Positions 41,314 to 51,300 of a DNA stretch of 64,000 bases are shown here, piece after piece. Origin of the DNA: Candidatus Rifleibacterium amylolyticum. GTDB lineage: Bacteria; Muiribacteriota; Ozemobacteria; Ozemobacterales; Ozemobacteraceae. Numbering within the stretch: position 1 is the stretch's first letter; each line of letters opens with the position of its first letter. A program made the position numbers and the translations under genes. The stretch is taken from contig JAACJG010000001.1 in the NCBI GenBank assembly GCA_009917695.1, positions 517,219 to 581,218 of the forward strand, given 5' to 3'. The notes under the pieces were generated by a model. The model worked only from the letters and a program-made list of their open reading frames with translations. It was not told where the DNA came from and did not search any database.

Positions 41314-42690
41314 ATGCAGCAGATAGATAACGCAATATACCGGCGGGTTTTTGGCATTTCGTTGCCGGCGGTAGCTGGCTTTCTTGGCCTGATGCTTTTC
41401 GATGTCATCGATATATACTGGATCGAAAAGCTGGGCACGCGCGCTGTTGCCGGCGTCGCTTCGGCCGGTTTTATCGTCTGGGCACTTTATTCGTTCATGG
41501 CGATTACCGGGTCGGGCTGCGCGGCGCTGGTTTCGCAGTTTCATGGGGCAAAGCGCCGCCGTCGCGCCTGGGAAGCCATCAGTCAGTCGACCTGGTTGAG
41601 CATGATTTTGTCGGTAGTGATTGCCTTTCTGTTTCTGCCATTTATTGACAGACCCTTCGCCTGGATGGGCCTCGATCCTGACACGGCGCGCATGGCGACC
41701 GATTATTTTCTCATCATTCTTTACGGGTTTCCGTTGATCTTTCTCGACATGCTCGCCGGCAACATATTCAACGCTTACGGTGATAACAAAATCAGTAACG
41801 GCATCATGGTCTTTTGTCTCGTGGTCAACATGGTGCTCGACCCGGTCATGATGTTTGGCTGGTGGGGTTTTCCGGCGCTGGGAACTTCAGGCGCCGCCTG
41901 GGCGACCATCATCAGTCATGTGCTTTCGCTGGTCATGCGTGCATACGTGTTGCGCCGCCGCAACTATATGCCCGGTCTGGCCGGTTTCATGCGAATTCGC
42001 ACTTTCTATTACAAAAGCATCGTCAAAATTGGCCTGCCCAATGCGGCTACCGGCTGCATCTGGTCGATCGTCTACCCATTTCTCACCCGCCTGATCACTC
42101 CGTTTGGCATGACCCCTCTTTCGGCAGTTGGCATCTGTCGCCGGCTTGAAAGTTTTCCTTATTTTACCTCGATTGCGCTTGGTATTGCGATGACCTCGCT
42201 GGCCGGCTATTCACTTGGCAGTCGCGAAAATGAGAAAATCGACAATATTCTGACCGCCGGTCTGCGGGTCTCGACGCTGGTCATTCTGCCGTTTCTCATA
42301 CTATTTCTGGTGTTTCCCGACTGGTTGATGAGTTTTATGACCGATGACCCGATGCTGATCGGGTATGGCGCCGAGTATCTTTTCATCATCGGCGTTTTCG
42401 AAATCTTCATGGCCTGGGAAATGGTCATCAGCGGCATCTTCACCGGGCTGGGCATAACTTATCCATCGCTTTTCATAACCGTGCCCCCAACGGTCGGCAG
42501 GGTTCCGCTCGCCTGGTTCCTTGCCTACTATCTCGAAATGGGCGTGACCGGCATCTGGTGGGCAATCAGTCTGTCGACGCTCGGCAAGGGTATCGGCCTT
42601 TTCCTGCTCTACCACTACATGAAGCGCCAGACCGCCAACTTCTCCGACCTTCGCCGCTGGCAGAAGGATGCGAAAGTTAAAGTCAACTAA
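41314..42690 (+). CDS. MATE-family multidrug/metabolite efflux transporter
   Basis: 458 residues with 12 hydrophobic segments in two six-helix bundles. The first helix 'FGISLPAVAGFLGLMLFDVI' and the repeated pattern around residue 250 ('IVKIGLPNAATGCIWSIVYP') are typical MATE halves. The family exports organic cations or metabolites using a Na+ or H+ gradient. The ATG lacks a clear ribosome site, so a start a few codons inside is possible. It is single, between two repeat-rich gaps. Confidence 0.88.
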   Translation: MQQIDNAIYRRVFGISLPAVAGFLGLMLFDVIDIYWIEKLGTRAVAGVASAGFIVWALYSFMAITGSGCAALVSQFHGAKRRRRAWEAISQSTWLSMILSVVIAFLFLPFIDRPFAWMGLDPDTARMATDYFLIILYGFPLIFLDMLAGNIFNAYGDNKISNGIMVFCLVVNMVLDPVMMFGWWGFPALGTSGAAWATIISHVLSLVMRAYVLRRRNYMPGLAGFMRIRTFYYKSIVKIGLPNAATGCIWSIVYPFLTRLITPFGMTPLSAVGICRRLESFPYFTSIALGIAMTSLAGYSLGSRENEKIDNILTAGLRVSTLVILPFLILFLVFPDWLMSFMTDDPMLIGYGAEYLFIIGVFEIFMAWEMVISGIFTGLGITYPSLFITVPPTVGRVPLAWFLAYYLEMGVTGIWWAISLSTLGKGIGLFLLYHYMKRQTANFSDLRRWQKDAKVKVN

Positions 42691-42803
42691 GTTTTGTCGC
42701 TTGTATCGCATCAGGTTTTGCTGTTATTATTCGGTATTGGTATGAGGCAGCTGGCATGATAGATGCTATTTTGGCTTCAGCCTGTCGTAAGAGGTAAAAA
42801 GAG

Positions 42804-43709
42804 ATGGAAGTGAAGTGTCGGTCTTGTGCGAACCACTGGGAAGCGACCAGGCTCGATTCTTATATTCTCAGGTGCGGCTTTTGCGGAAACCTGACCTGCG
42901 AGCGTTGCGGGCGCCATGAGCATGCGCGCATGCATGTCTGTCCATCGTGTTATGAGCGCAAAGGCCAGGATCTTGAGGATATTTTCGTCAGTGCCTGCTC
43001 TGCCTGCGGCTGGGTCTGGCCGAGTGGTGCGGTTGGCTACGGCCTCTATGACAAGCGCAATGTCTGCCGGTATTGTGTTGAACATGGTACAGAAGATAAG
43101 AAGCCGGAAAACGAAGAAGCCTACACCCGCGAAAGCTTTCAGCGCCGCGTCAGGAACTATTTTCCGGCTGTCGATAATACTGATCCGGGCAGCGACCTTC
43201 TGCCTTTTACCATGGAAAAGTATCTGGAGTGGGATCGTGCGATCGAATTTGATACAAGAGACCGCTGCCTGGCGCAGGCGGCATTTCATCGCGATGCCGC
43301 CAGTGCTGCTGATTTGATAAGGTTATATGAGCATGACGAATACAAGTTCAACGAAGTCGCGCATGCTCTTGGTCGCATTAACCAGCCTGAGGGCAATGCC
43401 TTTCTGCTCAAACACGTTGACAATCTCAGCGAGAATCCTTATTACACACAGCTGGCACTCGAAGGCCTCAGCGAAAGCCCGGGCCAGACAGCTTTCGAAG
43501 CGATCATCTGGCTGATCACTCAGAATCATTTTTCGATAACCCCGGCGGTGGGGCTGGAGCTTCTGCTCAAGCTCGAGTTTCTGGCGCCGGGCTACCTGTT
43601 GCAGCCGGGCCTCGATTACGACATCATGGACGCCTTCGAATACATCGACCCGCGCTCGCTCCCGCAGCACCTGGTCTATTTCCACGCCGCCCTCCCAAAA
43701 ATTCTCTGA
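42804..43709 (+). CDS. Multi-zinc-ribbon protein with a helical C-terminal domain
   Basis: 301 residues, cytoplasmic. The first 95 residues hold several CxxC knuckles: 'KCRSCANHW', 'LRCGFCGNLTCERCG', 'HVCPSCYERK', 'SACSACGWVW' and 'VCRYCVEHG', enough for three or four zinc sites. The rest is helical; the part after about 160 has HEAT-like repeats ('DEYKFNEVAHALGRINQP', 'YTQLALEGLSESPGQ'). It resembles adaptor proteins rather than enzymes. Ribosome site AGAGG about 8 nt upstream. No neighbour suggests a pathway. Confidence 0.65.
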   Translation: MEVKCRSCANHWEATRLDSYILRCGFCGNLTCERCGRHEHARMHVCPSCYERKGQDLEDIFVSACSACGWVWPSGAVGYGLYDKRNVCRYCVEHGTEDKKPENEEAYTRESFQRRVRNYFPAVDNTDPGSDLLPFTMEKYLEWDRAIEFDTRDRCLAQAAFHRDAASAADLIRLYEHDEYKFNEVAHALGRINQPEGNAFLLKHVDNLSENPYYTQLALEGLSESPGQTAFEAIIWLITQNHFSITPAVGLELLLKLEFLAPGYLLQPGLDYDIMDAFEYIDPRSLPQHLVYFHAALPKIL

Positions 43710-43979
43710 AAAGCCATCAATCCGTGCTCAGCGAAGCGGTACTCGTAATCGTAATCGAAAAACAAAAGTCATTTCGTCATCACGAGGGTAGAAAGTCGTC
43801 ATCCTGCGCGCAGTCGCAACTTCAGCGTCATTGCGAAGGGCGCAGCCCTGAAGCAATCCTTTGGAAAGGACTGTAGATTCTGTGCATTTTTTTTGTAACT
43901 CACAAAAGGGTCGGCGCTTGCCGATGCTTGTCAGCAGCAGACTGTGTCCGCATTTTTCCCTTCAGTCAACTGTACCTTG
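43710..43979. repeat. Repeat-rich gap of about 300 bp without a gene
   Basis: Holds TCGTAATCG units (43743-43760, as at 22847), a CATCCTGCGCGCAGTCGCA unit (43800-43820, as near 22921) and a half copy of the GTCATTGCGA repeat (43827-43858). The remaining 100 bases (43880-43980) show nothing I recognise. Confidence 0.55.
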
Positions 43980-44008
43980 TTGTCCCGTAAGAATATATGC
44001 ATTATATT
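43980..44008 (+). promoter_or_regulatory. Possible promoter of the secreted-protein gene
   Basis: TTGTCC (43980-43985), 17 nt, TATATT (44003-44008). If used, the transcript would start at about 44015, exactly at an ATG, giving a leaderless message. Confidence 0.3.
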
Positions 44009-44014
44009 AGTTAT

Positions 44015-44806
44015 ATGATTAGCATTAAGTATAGAGTATTGATTATTGCTTTGATGACGTTTGTTGCTTCGAGTGTTTACGCGATACCTTACCAGGTGGG
44101 CGATTACAAGCTCGATGTGACAGTGCGCAATTCTGCCATGAACCTGATACCTGACAGCAAGGTGAGTTTTTACCGGTATGATCAGAGTTCGTTCATTGCC
44201 GAGGCGCGCGCGACCGGCTATAAATCAGTAACCAAGCGCATCGAAATCAAGCCGAACCAGTTCATTTACAAGACCGAGGTTGTGCTGCCCGATCTTGAGC
44301 GCAAACTTTATATTATCGATCACAATCACAAGATTCTGGCGGCGGCCTATCTGCGGACCGAACAGTTCGGTTTCCCCGGCAATGAATACGGGCTTACTGC
44401 CTATATTCCGGTGGAAATGTGGGATGCCGCACCTGAGCGTGTCGAGGTTTTCGATTCGTTCTGGGGAGCGCCGCTCAAGAAGACCTGCCTGTTTGAGCAG
44501 ATCGAGGGCTTTCACAAGGTTTCGTTGAGCATCACGCGCAAGGCGCTTAAATGGAGTGGTTCTAAGATTTATGTGATCTTCCGAACGAAAGATCTGCCGG
44601 CTCCGAGGGCCGTCGCCCGCTATCTGCGTCAGCTCGATCGTCTCTCAACCAATCCTGATTGCCCGCCCGGCAGCGAAGAAGCGCTGACCGCTTACATTTA
44701 CGAAAATTTCGCCGCCGATGCCGCCGCGCTCGAAGAACCGCTGCCGGCCGTCTACGAACGCTATCATTCGGCGCGCGCCCGCTTTTCCGAGCTGCACCGC
44801 GAATAA
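44015..44806 (+). CDS. Secreted hypothetical protein
   Basis: 263 residues from the ATG at 44015 (MISIKYRVLI); an in-frame ATG at 43997 would add six residues but lies within the likely promoter. No ribosome site is visible for either. A signal peptide (about 1-23, ending VYA) precedes a beta-rich domain with a carboxypeptidase-regulatory-like or Ig-like feel ('DYKLDVTVRNSAM', 'ARATGYKSVTKRIEIKP'), then a helical C-terminus. No family assigned. Confidence 0.6.
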   Translation: MISIKYRVLIIALMTFVASSVYAIPYQVGDYKLDVTVRNSAMNLIPDSKVSFYRYDQSSFIAEARATGYKSVTKRIEIKPNQFIYKTEVVLPDLERKLYIIDHNHKILAAAYLRTEQFGFPGNEYGLTAYIPVEMWDAAPERVEVFDSFWGAPLKKTCLFEQIEGFHKVSLSITRKALKWSGSKIYVIFRTKDLPAPRAVARYLRQLDRLSTNPDCPPGSEEALTAYIYENFAADAAALEEPLPAVYERYHSARARFSELHRE

Positions 44807-44821
44807 TTTTTCAAAAACCTG

Positions 44822-44850
44822 TTGCACGCCAAAACGGTTTGTAGTATAAT
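44822..44850 (+). promoter_or_regulatory. Promoter of the tRNA-Asn gene
   Basis: TTGCAC (44822-44827), 17 nt, TATAAT (44845-44850); start expected near 44857, about 22 nt before the tRNA. Confidence 0.7.
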
Positions 44851-44878
44851 CACTTTCACGTTCGAACAGCGAACGCGA

Positions 44879-44951
44879 TCCTGGATAGCTCAGTCGGTAG
44901 AGCAGATGGCTGTTAACCATCGGGCCGGGGGTTCAAATCCCTCTCCAGGAG
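44879..44951 (+). tRNA. tRNA-Asn (GTT)
   Basis: 73-nt cloverleaf: acceptor TCCTGGA / TCCAGGA (44879-44885, 44944-44950), D arm with AGCTCAGTCGGTAGAGC, anticodon loop CTGTTAA with anticodon GTT, and T arm GGGGGTTCAAATCCCTC. The discriminator base is G and CCA is not encoded. It marks the border between conserved genes and the accessory island. No downstream copy of its 3' end was seen. Confidence 0.96.
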
Positions 44952-44953
44952 CT

Positions 44954-44983
44954 CAAAACACCCGCAGCAATGCGGGTGTTTTG
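44954..44983 (+). terminator. Intrinsic terminator after tRNA-Asn
   Basis: Twelve-base inverted repeat CAAAACACCCGC / GCGGGTGTTTTG around AGCAAT (44954-44965, 44972-44983); the 3' arm itself supplies the T run. Confidence 0.8.
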
Positions 44984-45169
44984 CTTTCCGGGCACCTTTC
45001 GCCCGAGCAACCCTGAACATCACGGAAGCAGCAACCGCAGAATCCGCAGATTGCCGCTGATTATCAAAGGTTGAATGTCGTTTTGAGGTGTTGTTTGATT
45101 TTGTCGAACAGCTGGTATAATCGGGATGCGAAAAAGTGCAGCAGTTCCAGATCTGACTGTATGGGTCGT

Positions 45170-45807
45170 TCAGGGTTGCGTGAGTTTTTGCAGCTCTTCT
45201 TCGGTCAGTCCGGTGGCCTGTTTCACAAACTCGATGTCAGCTTTAAGCGCCAGCATTCTTTTGGCTATTTCGAGCTTCTCCAGAGTCCGACCTTCTTCTT
45301 TGCCGATTTCTTTACCTTTGTTGTAGACGGCGCCTTTGATGATGGCGAGGTCGAGAGCCTCTTTTTCGCGGTCGGCCATGCGCCGGCGCATTTTTTCGTC
45401 GGCGTTGATTTTCTGCAATTCTTTGATGGCCATGTTGATCGGCTCCTCTTCGCTGAGCGTTCCAGGAATCTCTACACCCAGTTTACCGTAAGTTTCCGAA
45501 AATTTCATCACATTTAGCCACTTTTCGAAGGTCGATTGCAGGCTTCTGGGTTTGCTGGCGTCGTATTTGGTCAGGTCGATGTAATGCAGTGCCATGGTAT
45601 CAGAGAGCGACAGGCTGCAGTCAGCATTGCGAAACTCAAAGGCCTCATGAACGCGTTGCGATTGTGTGAACAGATCAAAATCCAGAATGGCTATGCAGGT
45701 GGCCGGCATAAGACTCGCATAATGCGACCCGGCCGGTTAAACAACCACTGAAACGCGAAGTCGTTGAGCATCGAATATATCTTGCGCTCGCTTACGTCTT
45801 TTCCCAT
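45170..45807 (-). pseudogene. Rpn-family (PDDEXK_2 transposase-like) nuclease, internally deleted
   Basis: The true start is the ATG at 45807 with CAGGAG upstream; it encodes MGKDVSERKIYSMLNDFAFQ..., the normal N-terminus of Rpn/PDDEXK_2 proteins, but reads into a TAG about 33 codons later. The C-terminal part continues in a different frame from about 45709 to 45170 ('CIAILDFDLFTQSQRVHEAF', 'EKWLNVMKFSETYGKLG', 'EEGRTLEKLEIAKRMLAL'). The roughly 100 residues that hold the PD-(D/E)xK active site are missing between the two. So this is a deleted, frameshifted remnant of a recombination-promoting nuclease. Confidence 0.75.
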
Positions 45808-45946
45808 CGAGTTTCTCCTGTTAAAATTTCGACGGCAGTTTTTTTCTGTGTCACTAACAAGATCAAAACTAGAATGCTTTTGGGGAAAGTTTTATTAGGA
45901 GTTTTTCGACCAGCTATAAATTGTTTGATTATGAGCTGATGGCCAG

Positions 45947-47134
45947 TCAGGGCTTCGGGAAATTGGGCGTGCGGTAGATTTTAGCTGCCAGCCCGGTTAC
46001 CCGGTAGTTGTCTTCGAAAGATTTTTCGTTTTTAACCTGTTCCAGGCAATTGAACCAGCTCAGTGGTCGAAACAACCGAGATTCAGCAATACGCTCAGCC
46101 AGTGTGTATGGCGCGCCTTTAAAAGCCGGTTGCGTCCCTCTGCGAAGTGTTTCAGGGTGCACGACTATGCCTGCGAGTTCAGAGGCCGCATACTCTGCGC
46201 CTTCTGACAGATTGGCAATTCGCCAGAGAGAGTAAGGGATCGTATAGTGAAAACCGTCATCAGGCGGATAGCTGTCCATATTGTCGAGAGCGATGCTCTT
46301 AAATGTTGTGGCGAAGAGAGTGACGAGAAGTTCAGCCGCGGTTCCAGGTTGCAGAAAGTTCTGACCACGTGGTGTGACTTGCCAGTGATTATTGGTAAGC
46401 TTGACAAGATTGGCGACCAATGCGATGTTTCTTTGTATATACAGGCTATACAGGTCGATTTCGTTGAGCACCTTCTTGCCACTGTTGATTTCGCAAATGT
46501 CATAGCCCGCCGGATCCATTAATCCTGGCGCGATATCGCTGACGACAGAGCGGGGCAGATTGCCGGTTGGCGTCGCTTTCAGCCCCTTCGGGCCCGACCT
46601 TGCAAGAATTGACTTGAGAACAAGGCGCATGTTGTTAATGAATGGTGCTGCTTCCGCTTCAGCCTCACTGAAATCGCTTGACAACTTGACCGGCCCGCCG
46701 GTCTGCCACCAGCCTTGGGTAAACAGGCGCTGCAGCTGGCTCGCGCTTAGATTGCCGAGATCGGGCTGTGGTCGTTCGTTGATATCGGCATTGCGTGAGG
46801 CGATGAATTCCTGTAGTTCGGCATGCGAAGAAAAGTTTTTGCCCTGCAGTTCTTCTTCGAACGCTTTCATTGCCGGGTGCTTCTCGCCGACTGGCATTTC
46901 GGCCACAGCCTCTTCGAGTTCTTCAAGCAGAATAGCGAGACGTTTGTGCGCCTTGTTGCGGAGCCCGGACTGATCTACTTTTTTGAGATCTTCGAGGAAT
47001 TTGACCGCCATGTTTCTGCCCATATCTATACGCGAAATCTTGCTGGCCTTTGCCGCGCGGACAAAGTCTGGCAGTGATTCGTCTGGATTGAGTATTTCAA
47101 AGATGAAACACACATCATTGATACTGATAAGCAT
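45947..47134 (-). CDS. Hypothetical protein, possible pRiA4b ORF-3-like C-terminal domain
   Basis: 395 residues from the ATG at 47134 (MLISINDVCF), with AGGGC upstream; the frame is open 30 codons further. The first 150 residues are helical and charged. The segment 'GLKATPTGNLPRSVVSDIAP' followed by 'LTNNHWQVTPRGQNFL' resembles the C-terminal helix-turn-helix-like domain often seen with plasmid pRiA4b ORF-3 family proteins. I am not sure of this match. It lies alone on the minus strand at the start of the accessory island, next to a decayed nuclease. Confidence 0.5.
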   Translation of the reverse strand: MLISINDVCFIFEILNPDESLPDFVRAAKASKISRIDMGRNMAVKFLEDLKKVDQSGLRNKAHKRLAILLEELEEAVAEMPVGEKHPAMKAFEEELQGKNFSSHAELQEFIASRNADINERPQPDLGNLSASQLQRLFTQGWWQTGGPVKLSSDFSEAEAEAAPFINNMRLVLKSILARSGPKGLKATPTGNLPRSVVSDIAPGLMDPAGYDICEINSGKKVLNEIDLYSLYIQRNIALVANLVKLTNNHWQVTPRGQNFLQPGTAAELLVTLFATTFKSIALDNMDSYPPDDGFHYTIPYSLWRIANLSEGAEYAASELAGIVVHPETLRRGTQPAFKGAPYTLAERIAESRLFRPLSWFNCLEQVKNEKSFEDNYRVTGLAAKIYRTPNFPKP

Positions 47135-47511
47135 TTTGTTGCCCTGCCTTTTGCTAATTGACAGCAGCATTTTCCCGAAAAACCCAAAAAATTGCAAGTC
47201 CGACAGTTTTTTACGCACAAGCAAACAATGTGTTCATACTGCAAGAATTAATAATTTTCCATTTGTTGTAGACTGGTGGAATACCCAGAAACGATACAAT
47301 CACTTGGACTCTAAGCAATGTCTCCTCATGAATGCGGTACAGAAATTCAAGACCGAAATTCAACGGTTTCTGACGCAATCGAGAATTGAGGGTTATCAAT
47401 TTTATCATCTCACAGCTATACTAAAAGCCGGTGAAAATAGCTGTGACTTTGCAGCAACTTGCCGTGCCTAAAATTTTTACAAACAACGGGTTTAACAAGG
47501 AGATTTAAATC
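47135..47511 (+). promoter_or_regulatory. 377-bp divergent gap with one candidate promoter
   Basis: TTATCA (47393-47398), 18 nt, TATACT (47417-47422) points to the gene at 47512. The rest is A/T-rich; short frames in it lack ribosome sites and recognisable sequence. Confidence 0.35.
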
Positions 47512-48300
47512 GTGAAAGCGACAAAGTTCCGCATCGAAAGCCAGGATGAAGCTGCAGGCTTGGATAAACTCTTGGATCAGTATCGACTTAAGCATGATAT
47601 TTCCCAAGGCCCGCTTATGCAATTGGGCGACGCATACAAGGCTCTTAAAAGAAATGGGAAGGATCCGAGATGTTTTTCTGCGTATCTAGACTTATACCTG
47701 CAAGATATAGCACTACAAGAAGATGTCGCCAGCATTCGCAGAGAGATTAACCGTGAATATCAGTCTGGCAAGGTGGAGGGTTTCTTTGCGGAACGTATGG
47801 GCCGATATGTTGCTGCAAGCAATGTTGCCCACAGAGTTAGAGCAATGTGGGACAAGCTTATGGGGCTGACCGTGTTGCTCAATTGGCCTGATAAATACGA
47901 TAAATTCTGCAACAGCAAAAGTCGACTCAGCGCTTACAAAAAAATAGCCGAGTCTTGGCGTATCCCAGATAAAACACTTTTAAATGCAGCTTCCGAACAG
48001 TTAAAGGAATATGAACATTGGAACTCATATTGGGCAGAAGAAATTAGTAAGATCACCCGCTGTATTGAATTTATCAGCAATGAGTACAGAACTGCAGAAG
48101 CTCATTTTGTAGGCCGCATTTGGAAATGGGCATTTGAGATTCAAAGAGATGAAGAGGATCCTTTTGTAGAATTGTTAAATTCGACAAACGATCTTAGAGA
48201 CCGCTTTCTACAAATCGCAGCGCTTATCCAGCTATCACATGCACACAAACAAAATGTTGGAGAGCACTGCACAACTAATCTTTCACCCGGAGAGCCTTGA
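47512..48300 (+). CDS. Hypothetical helical protein, possibly HEPN-like
   Basis: 262 residues from a GTG start with AAGGAG (47497-47502) 9 nt upstream. Almost entirely helical, without membrane segment. A block around residues 95-180 ('RVRAMWDKLMGLTVLLNW', 'DKYDKFCNSKSRLSAYKKIA') resembles HEPN-type domains of the Cthe_2314 kind, but the RNase motif RxxxxH is not clearly present. Low GC and the position facing the SIR2 gene fit an accessory defence-region gene. Function is not assigned. Confidence 0.5.
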   Translation: MKATKFRIESQDEAAGLDKLLDQYRLKHDISQGPLMQLGDAYKALKRNGKDPRCFSAYLDLYLQDIALQEDVASIRREINREYQSGKVEGFFAERMGRYVAASNVAHRVRAMWDKLMGLTVLLNWPDKYDKFCNSKSRLSAYKKIAESWRIPDKTLLNAASEQLKEYEHWNSYWAEEISKITRCIEFISNEYRTAEAHFVGRIWKWAFEIQRDEEDPFVELLNSTNDLRDRFLQIAALIQLSHAHKQNVGEHCTTNLSPGEP

Positions 48301-48365
48301 CGGGTGGGTTCGAAACTTGCCTCTGCAGCAAGAAATGGTCAGTGCAGACTGTCTCTCTTGAAAAA

Positions 48366-51300
48366 TTATACGTTCTGTAGTCTGGAAAGTTCTTTCAGGC
48401 GCCGATAGCGTCGGTCGTTAAGTAGCGTTGGGGTCGCCTGGTAAATGTCGTCAAGGCATTGCTGCAATTCTGATGGCAAATAGGACTGATTATCGATAAT
48501 ATGACTTAGAAGGTGCAGAGATTCATTAGGAAACCGCTCAGACAAGCCATATTCGCGAAGTCTAATGATGGCATAGCCCGGATGCTGAATTGGGATCAGC
48601 CAGTCTTGAAGTGTTGTCAAAGCATCAGGAAACTCATTTCTAGCCACGATGATTAATTGAACAAGTGTTTCTGCAATTTCGTTTGTAATTAATTCACACG
48701 ATTTCGGCCAAATTCCTTGCCAGAAAGGCTTGATTCTATAGTTCCAGTAATTTTCTCGTTGTTCGCCTGCCCCTTCCAGCAATTGAACAAGGGTATCAGC
48801 AGCTTCAAGCAATCCTCCTGGCGGCAATACACTAAAGGCAGCTTGAAAGTCCTGCTGGGTATAACCCTCTATCGATTCCAGTGCAACGTATGTCAAAAAG
48901 GCTGAAAATTGATGTTCACTTCTGGATAGTTCTGCATAATGGTGAGCTGTATCAAGGAATTGCTCTTTTAAGGCCAGCAATAGAGGTTTAAAAATTCGTG
49001 GCGAACAAAGAAAACCATTCCAAACGGCGTTTGCTTCAACCGGGTTTGTGTTCCAGTCAAAAAGCGGTAGCAGGAATTTTTCTGTCCAAGCTGGATCGAC
49101 TCGATACAGTGTAATCAGTCTTGATGCTAATACAATCCGTCCGTTGCGGGATTGTTCTACTTGAGTATCACAAAGCTCATTGAAAATTGGCTCAAAATCT
49201 TTTGGCAAACCGGTATTGTCACTTGGCTCGCACTTAAGCCAGAGATTCAGCAACGCTTGAGTAACATGCCCGATCGGGTGATTTATGGCGTCCATTAATG
49301 GCTCGTCGTTGGTTACATTGTTTTGATTGGATAAGGCAAGCACGCGCTTGCATATTTCAATAAGGATGTTTTTATGTTTGTCTATCGACTTGGAAACAGC
49401 CTCCAGCCACCATGTAAGACTGTGTGTGATTTCCTTCAAGACAGCATTGGGCATAATTCGAACAATCGGCGCAACAAATCGCCATGAACGCTGTACCAGA
49501 TTTTCTTCACTCCAAGCTTGCAAGGCTTCGCTCCAACGCACATTTGGCCAAAATTTCTTTCGTGCAAGATCGCTTAGTGCATAGGCGCAATGAAAAAAAC
49601 GCGTGCGACAGGTCTCGCGCCAGGTGTCTTCGTAAAAGGCACGTTGAGGAGACGCTGGCTGCATTAACCAGTTTATGAGTTCATTTCTATTGCGCGGAGC
49701 CAGATTGATTTCGCAGTTATTCTCATAGTCCGGATCGCTGGAGCTGCTTAACCAATACGAAAACTCGTCGCGATCGTCTTTTGCCAGTTTCCATTTCGGG
49801 TAAGCTAATGCCAGGTCATTCAATTTTTTCAAGCTGGATTTACTGAGGGAACAACCGCTACTTTGAAGCTTTTCTAGATACAGCCAAACACGAGCATCGA
49901 CAAATAATTGCATTCGTTCCGGTTCAATGTTGACCCCAAAGATTTGTGGTGGTGGGCCTGCAAGAATTGCTTTTTCGATCTTTGATCTGGCAGCAGCGGT
50001 GAGGTTCGCCCCTTGTAATACCAGGAGGCGTAAAACTTCACGTTTGGTGTTAACTGACCACAGCCACCAGGAATCGTCTGAGACAAGCCAGTTAACCCAC
50101 AGTTTTTCTGCGATACAACCATCATGACTGGCAGCAAATAGCGCGAGTCGTTTAAAGCAAGGGTAAGGACATGAGAACCAATCTTTTGCTATCCTGCTTG
50201 CACGGGCAGGGTCATTTTCGCGCACAACCAGCCAGGAATCACGTAGCAACTCAATAAGAGCAACCCAGTTCCGGAAGCCACGATTCTGTCTGTGCGGGGT
50301 TATAGATGGTAAATCTCTATATGTACAGTCGTGTTTATCGTCTGCCTCATGCATTTCGCGAAGCAAATCCAGCGCATCTATCAGCGCCTGTTGAAAGTCA
50401 CCAAGTAGAAGTGGGATCGCGTCGCGCCAATGATGAACCTTAGCAAGATCCCTGATCGCTAAGTCGATGTCATCTGCTGTCAATACCAATTTCCAGCCAA
50501 TGAATTGGCTCAGACGTTCCGGTCTTCCTATATTTTTATCCTCGTCCCCCCACCGAAAAGGCTTCTTTATTTCTATTTTGGGGGCAAGCAATTCCCGTAA
50601 CTCCATGCGAAGTGTAGCAGTAAGACCTTCGCGTTTGATGCGACTTTTCCAGAAGTAGAAATCCAGGTCTCGCCATGGGGTTTTAACTCTGCCTGTTAGT
50701 AATAGACGCCATAATATACGCATCATCTGTTGCGGAATAGCATCTGGAGAATTGTTGCGAATATCAGCAATCTCAGACAAATGACCCTGTTGTTCAAGTT
50801 GCGCAAATCTATCAAGTTTATGTTCAACCAGCGGGATTAATCTGCTATGAAGCTGGCCACCACCCTGAGCGAGCCAAATAATTAATTCTGGATTGTTCAG
50901 GTGACGTATCAACCAGCGGGCAAGCTGAAAAGTTACTTTATCCCACTGTCCAAATGGCGCCCATTCAGTTCTCAACGACATCCATGCCGAATGAGTGTAT
51001 GGAGCAGGGCGACGTATGAGGCTGAAACAGAGTTTTTCGTCTATTTCAGCATTTGTAGAAATGCCGAAGCGTTTAAGATCGCAATGTCGAAATCTATTAT
51101 CGGAAAGGGGTTCCAACCAATCTAGCGATGGAGCTGGGTTAAACTCTGCAAAGCGCTTTGCGGGTAATCCTGATTCATCCGATAATGCCCAGAGCATGCG
51201 GCCAACAAAATCGTCTTGCTGAGTGCTTACTGATGGTCGTGTCAATGCATACTCTGACACGATTCTTTCTTTTCCAAGAATGCCGTCACGATAAGTTTCT

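Noticed and set aside
45094-45121. Promoter TTTGAT-16-TATAAT on the plus strand
   Set aside because: No plus-strand gene or recognisable RNA follows, and the downstream sequence is a minus-strand pseudogene.
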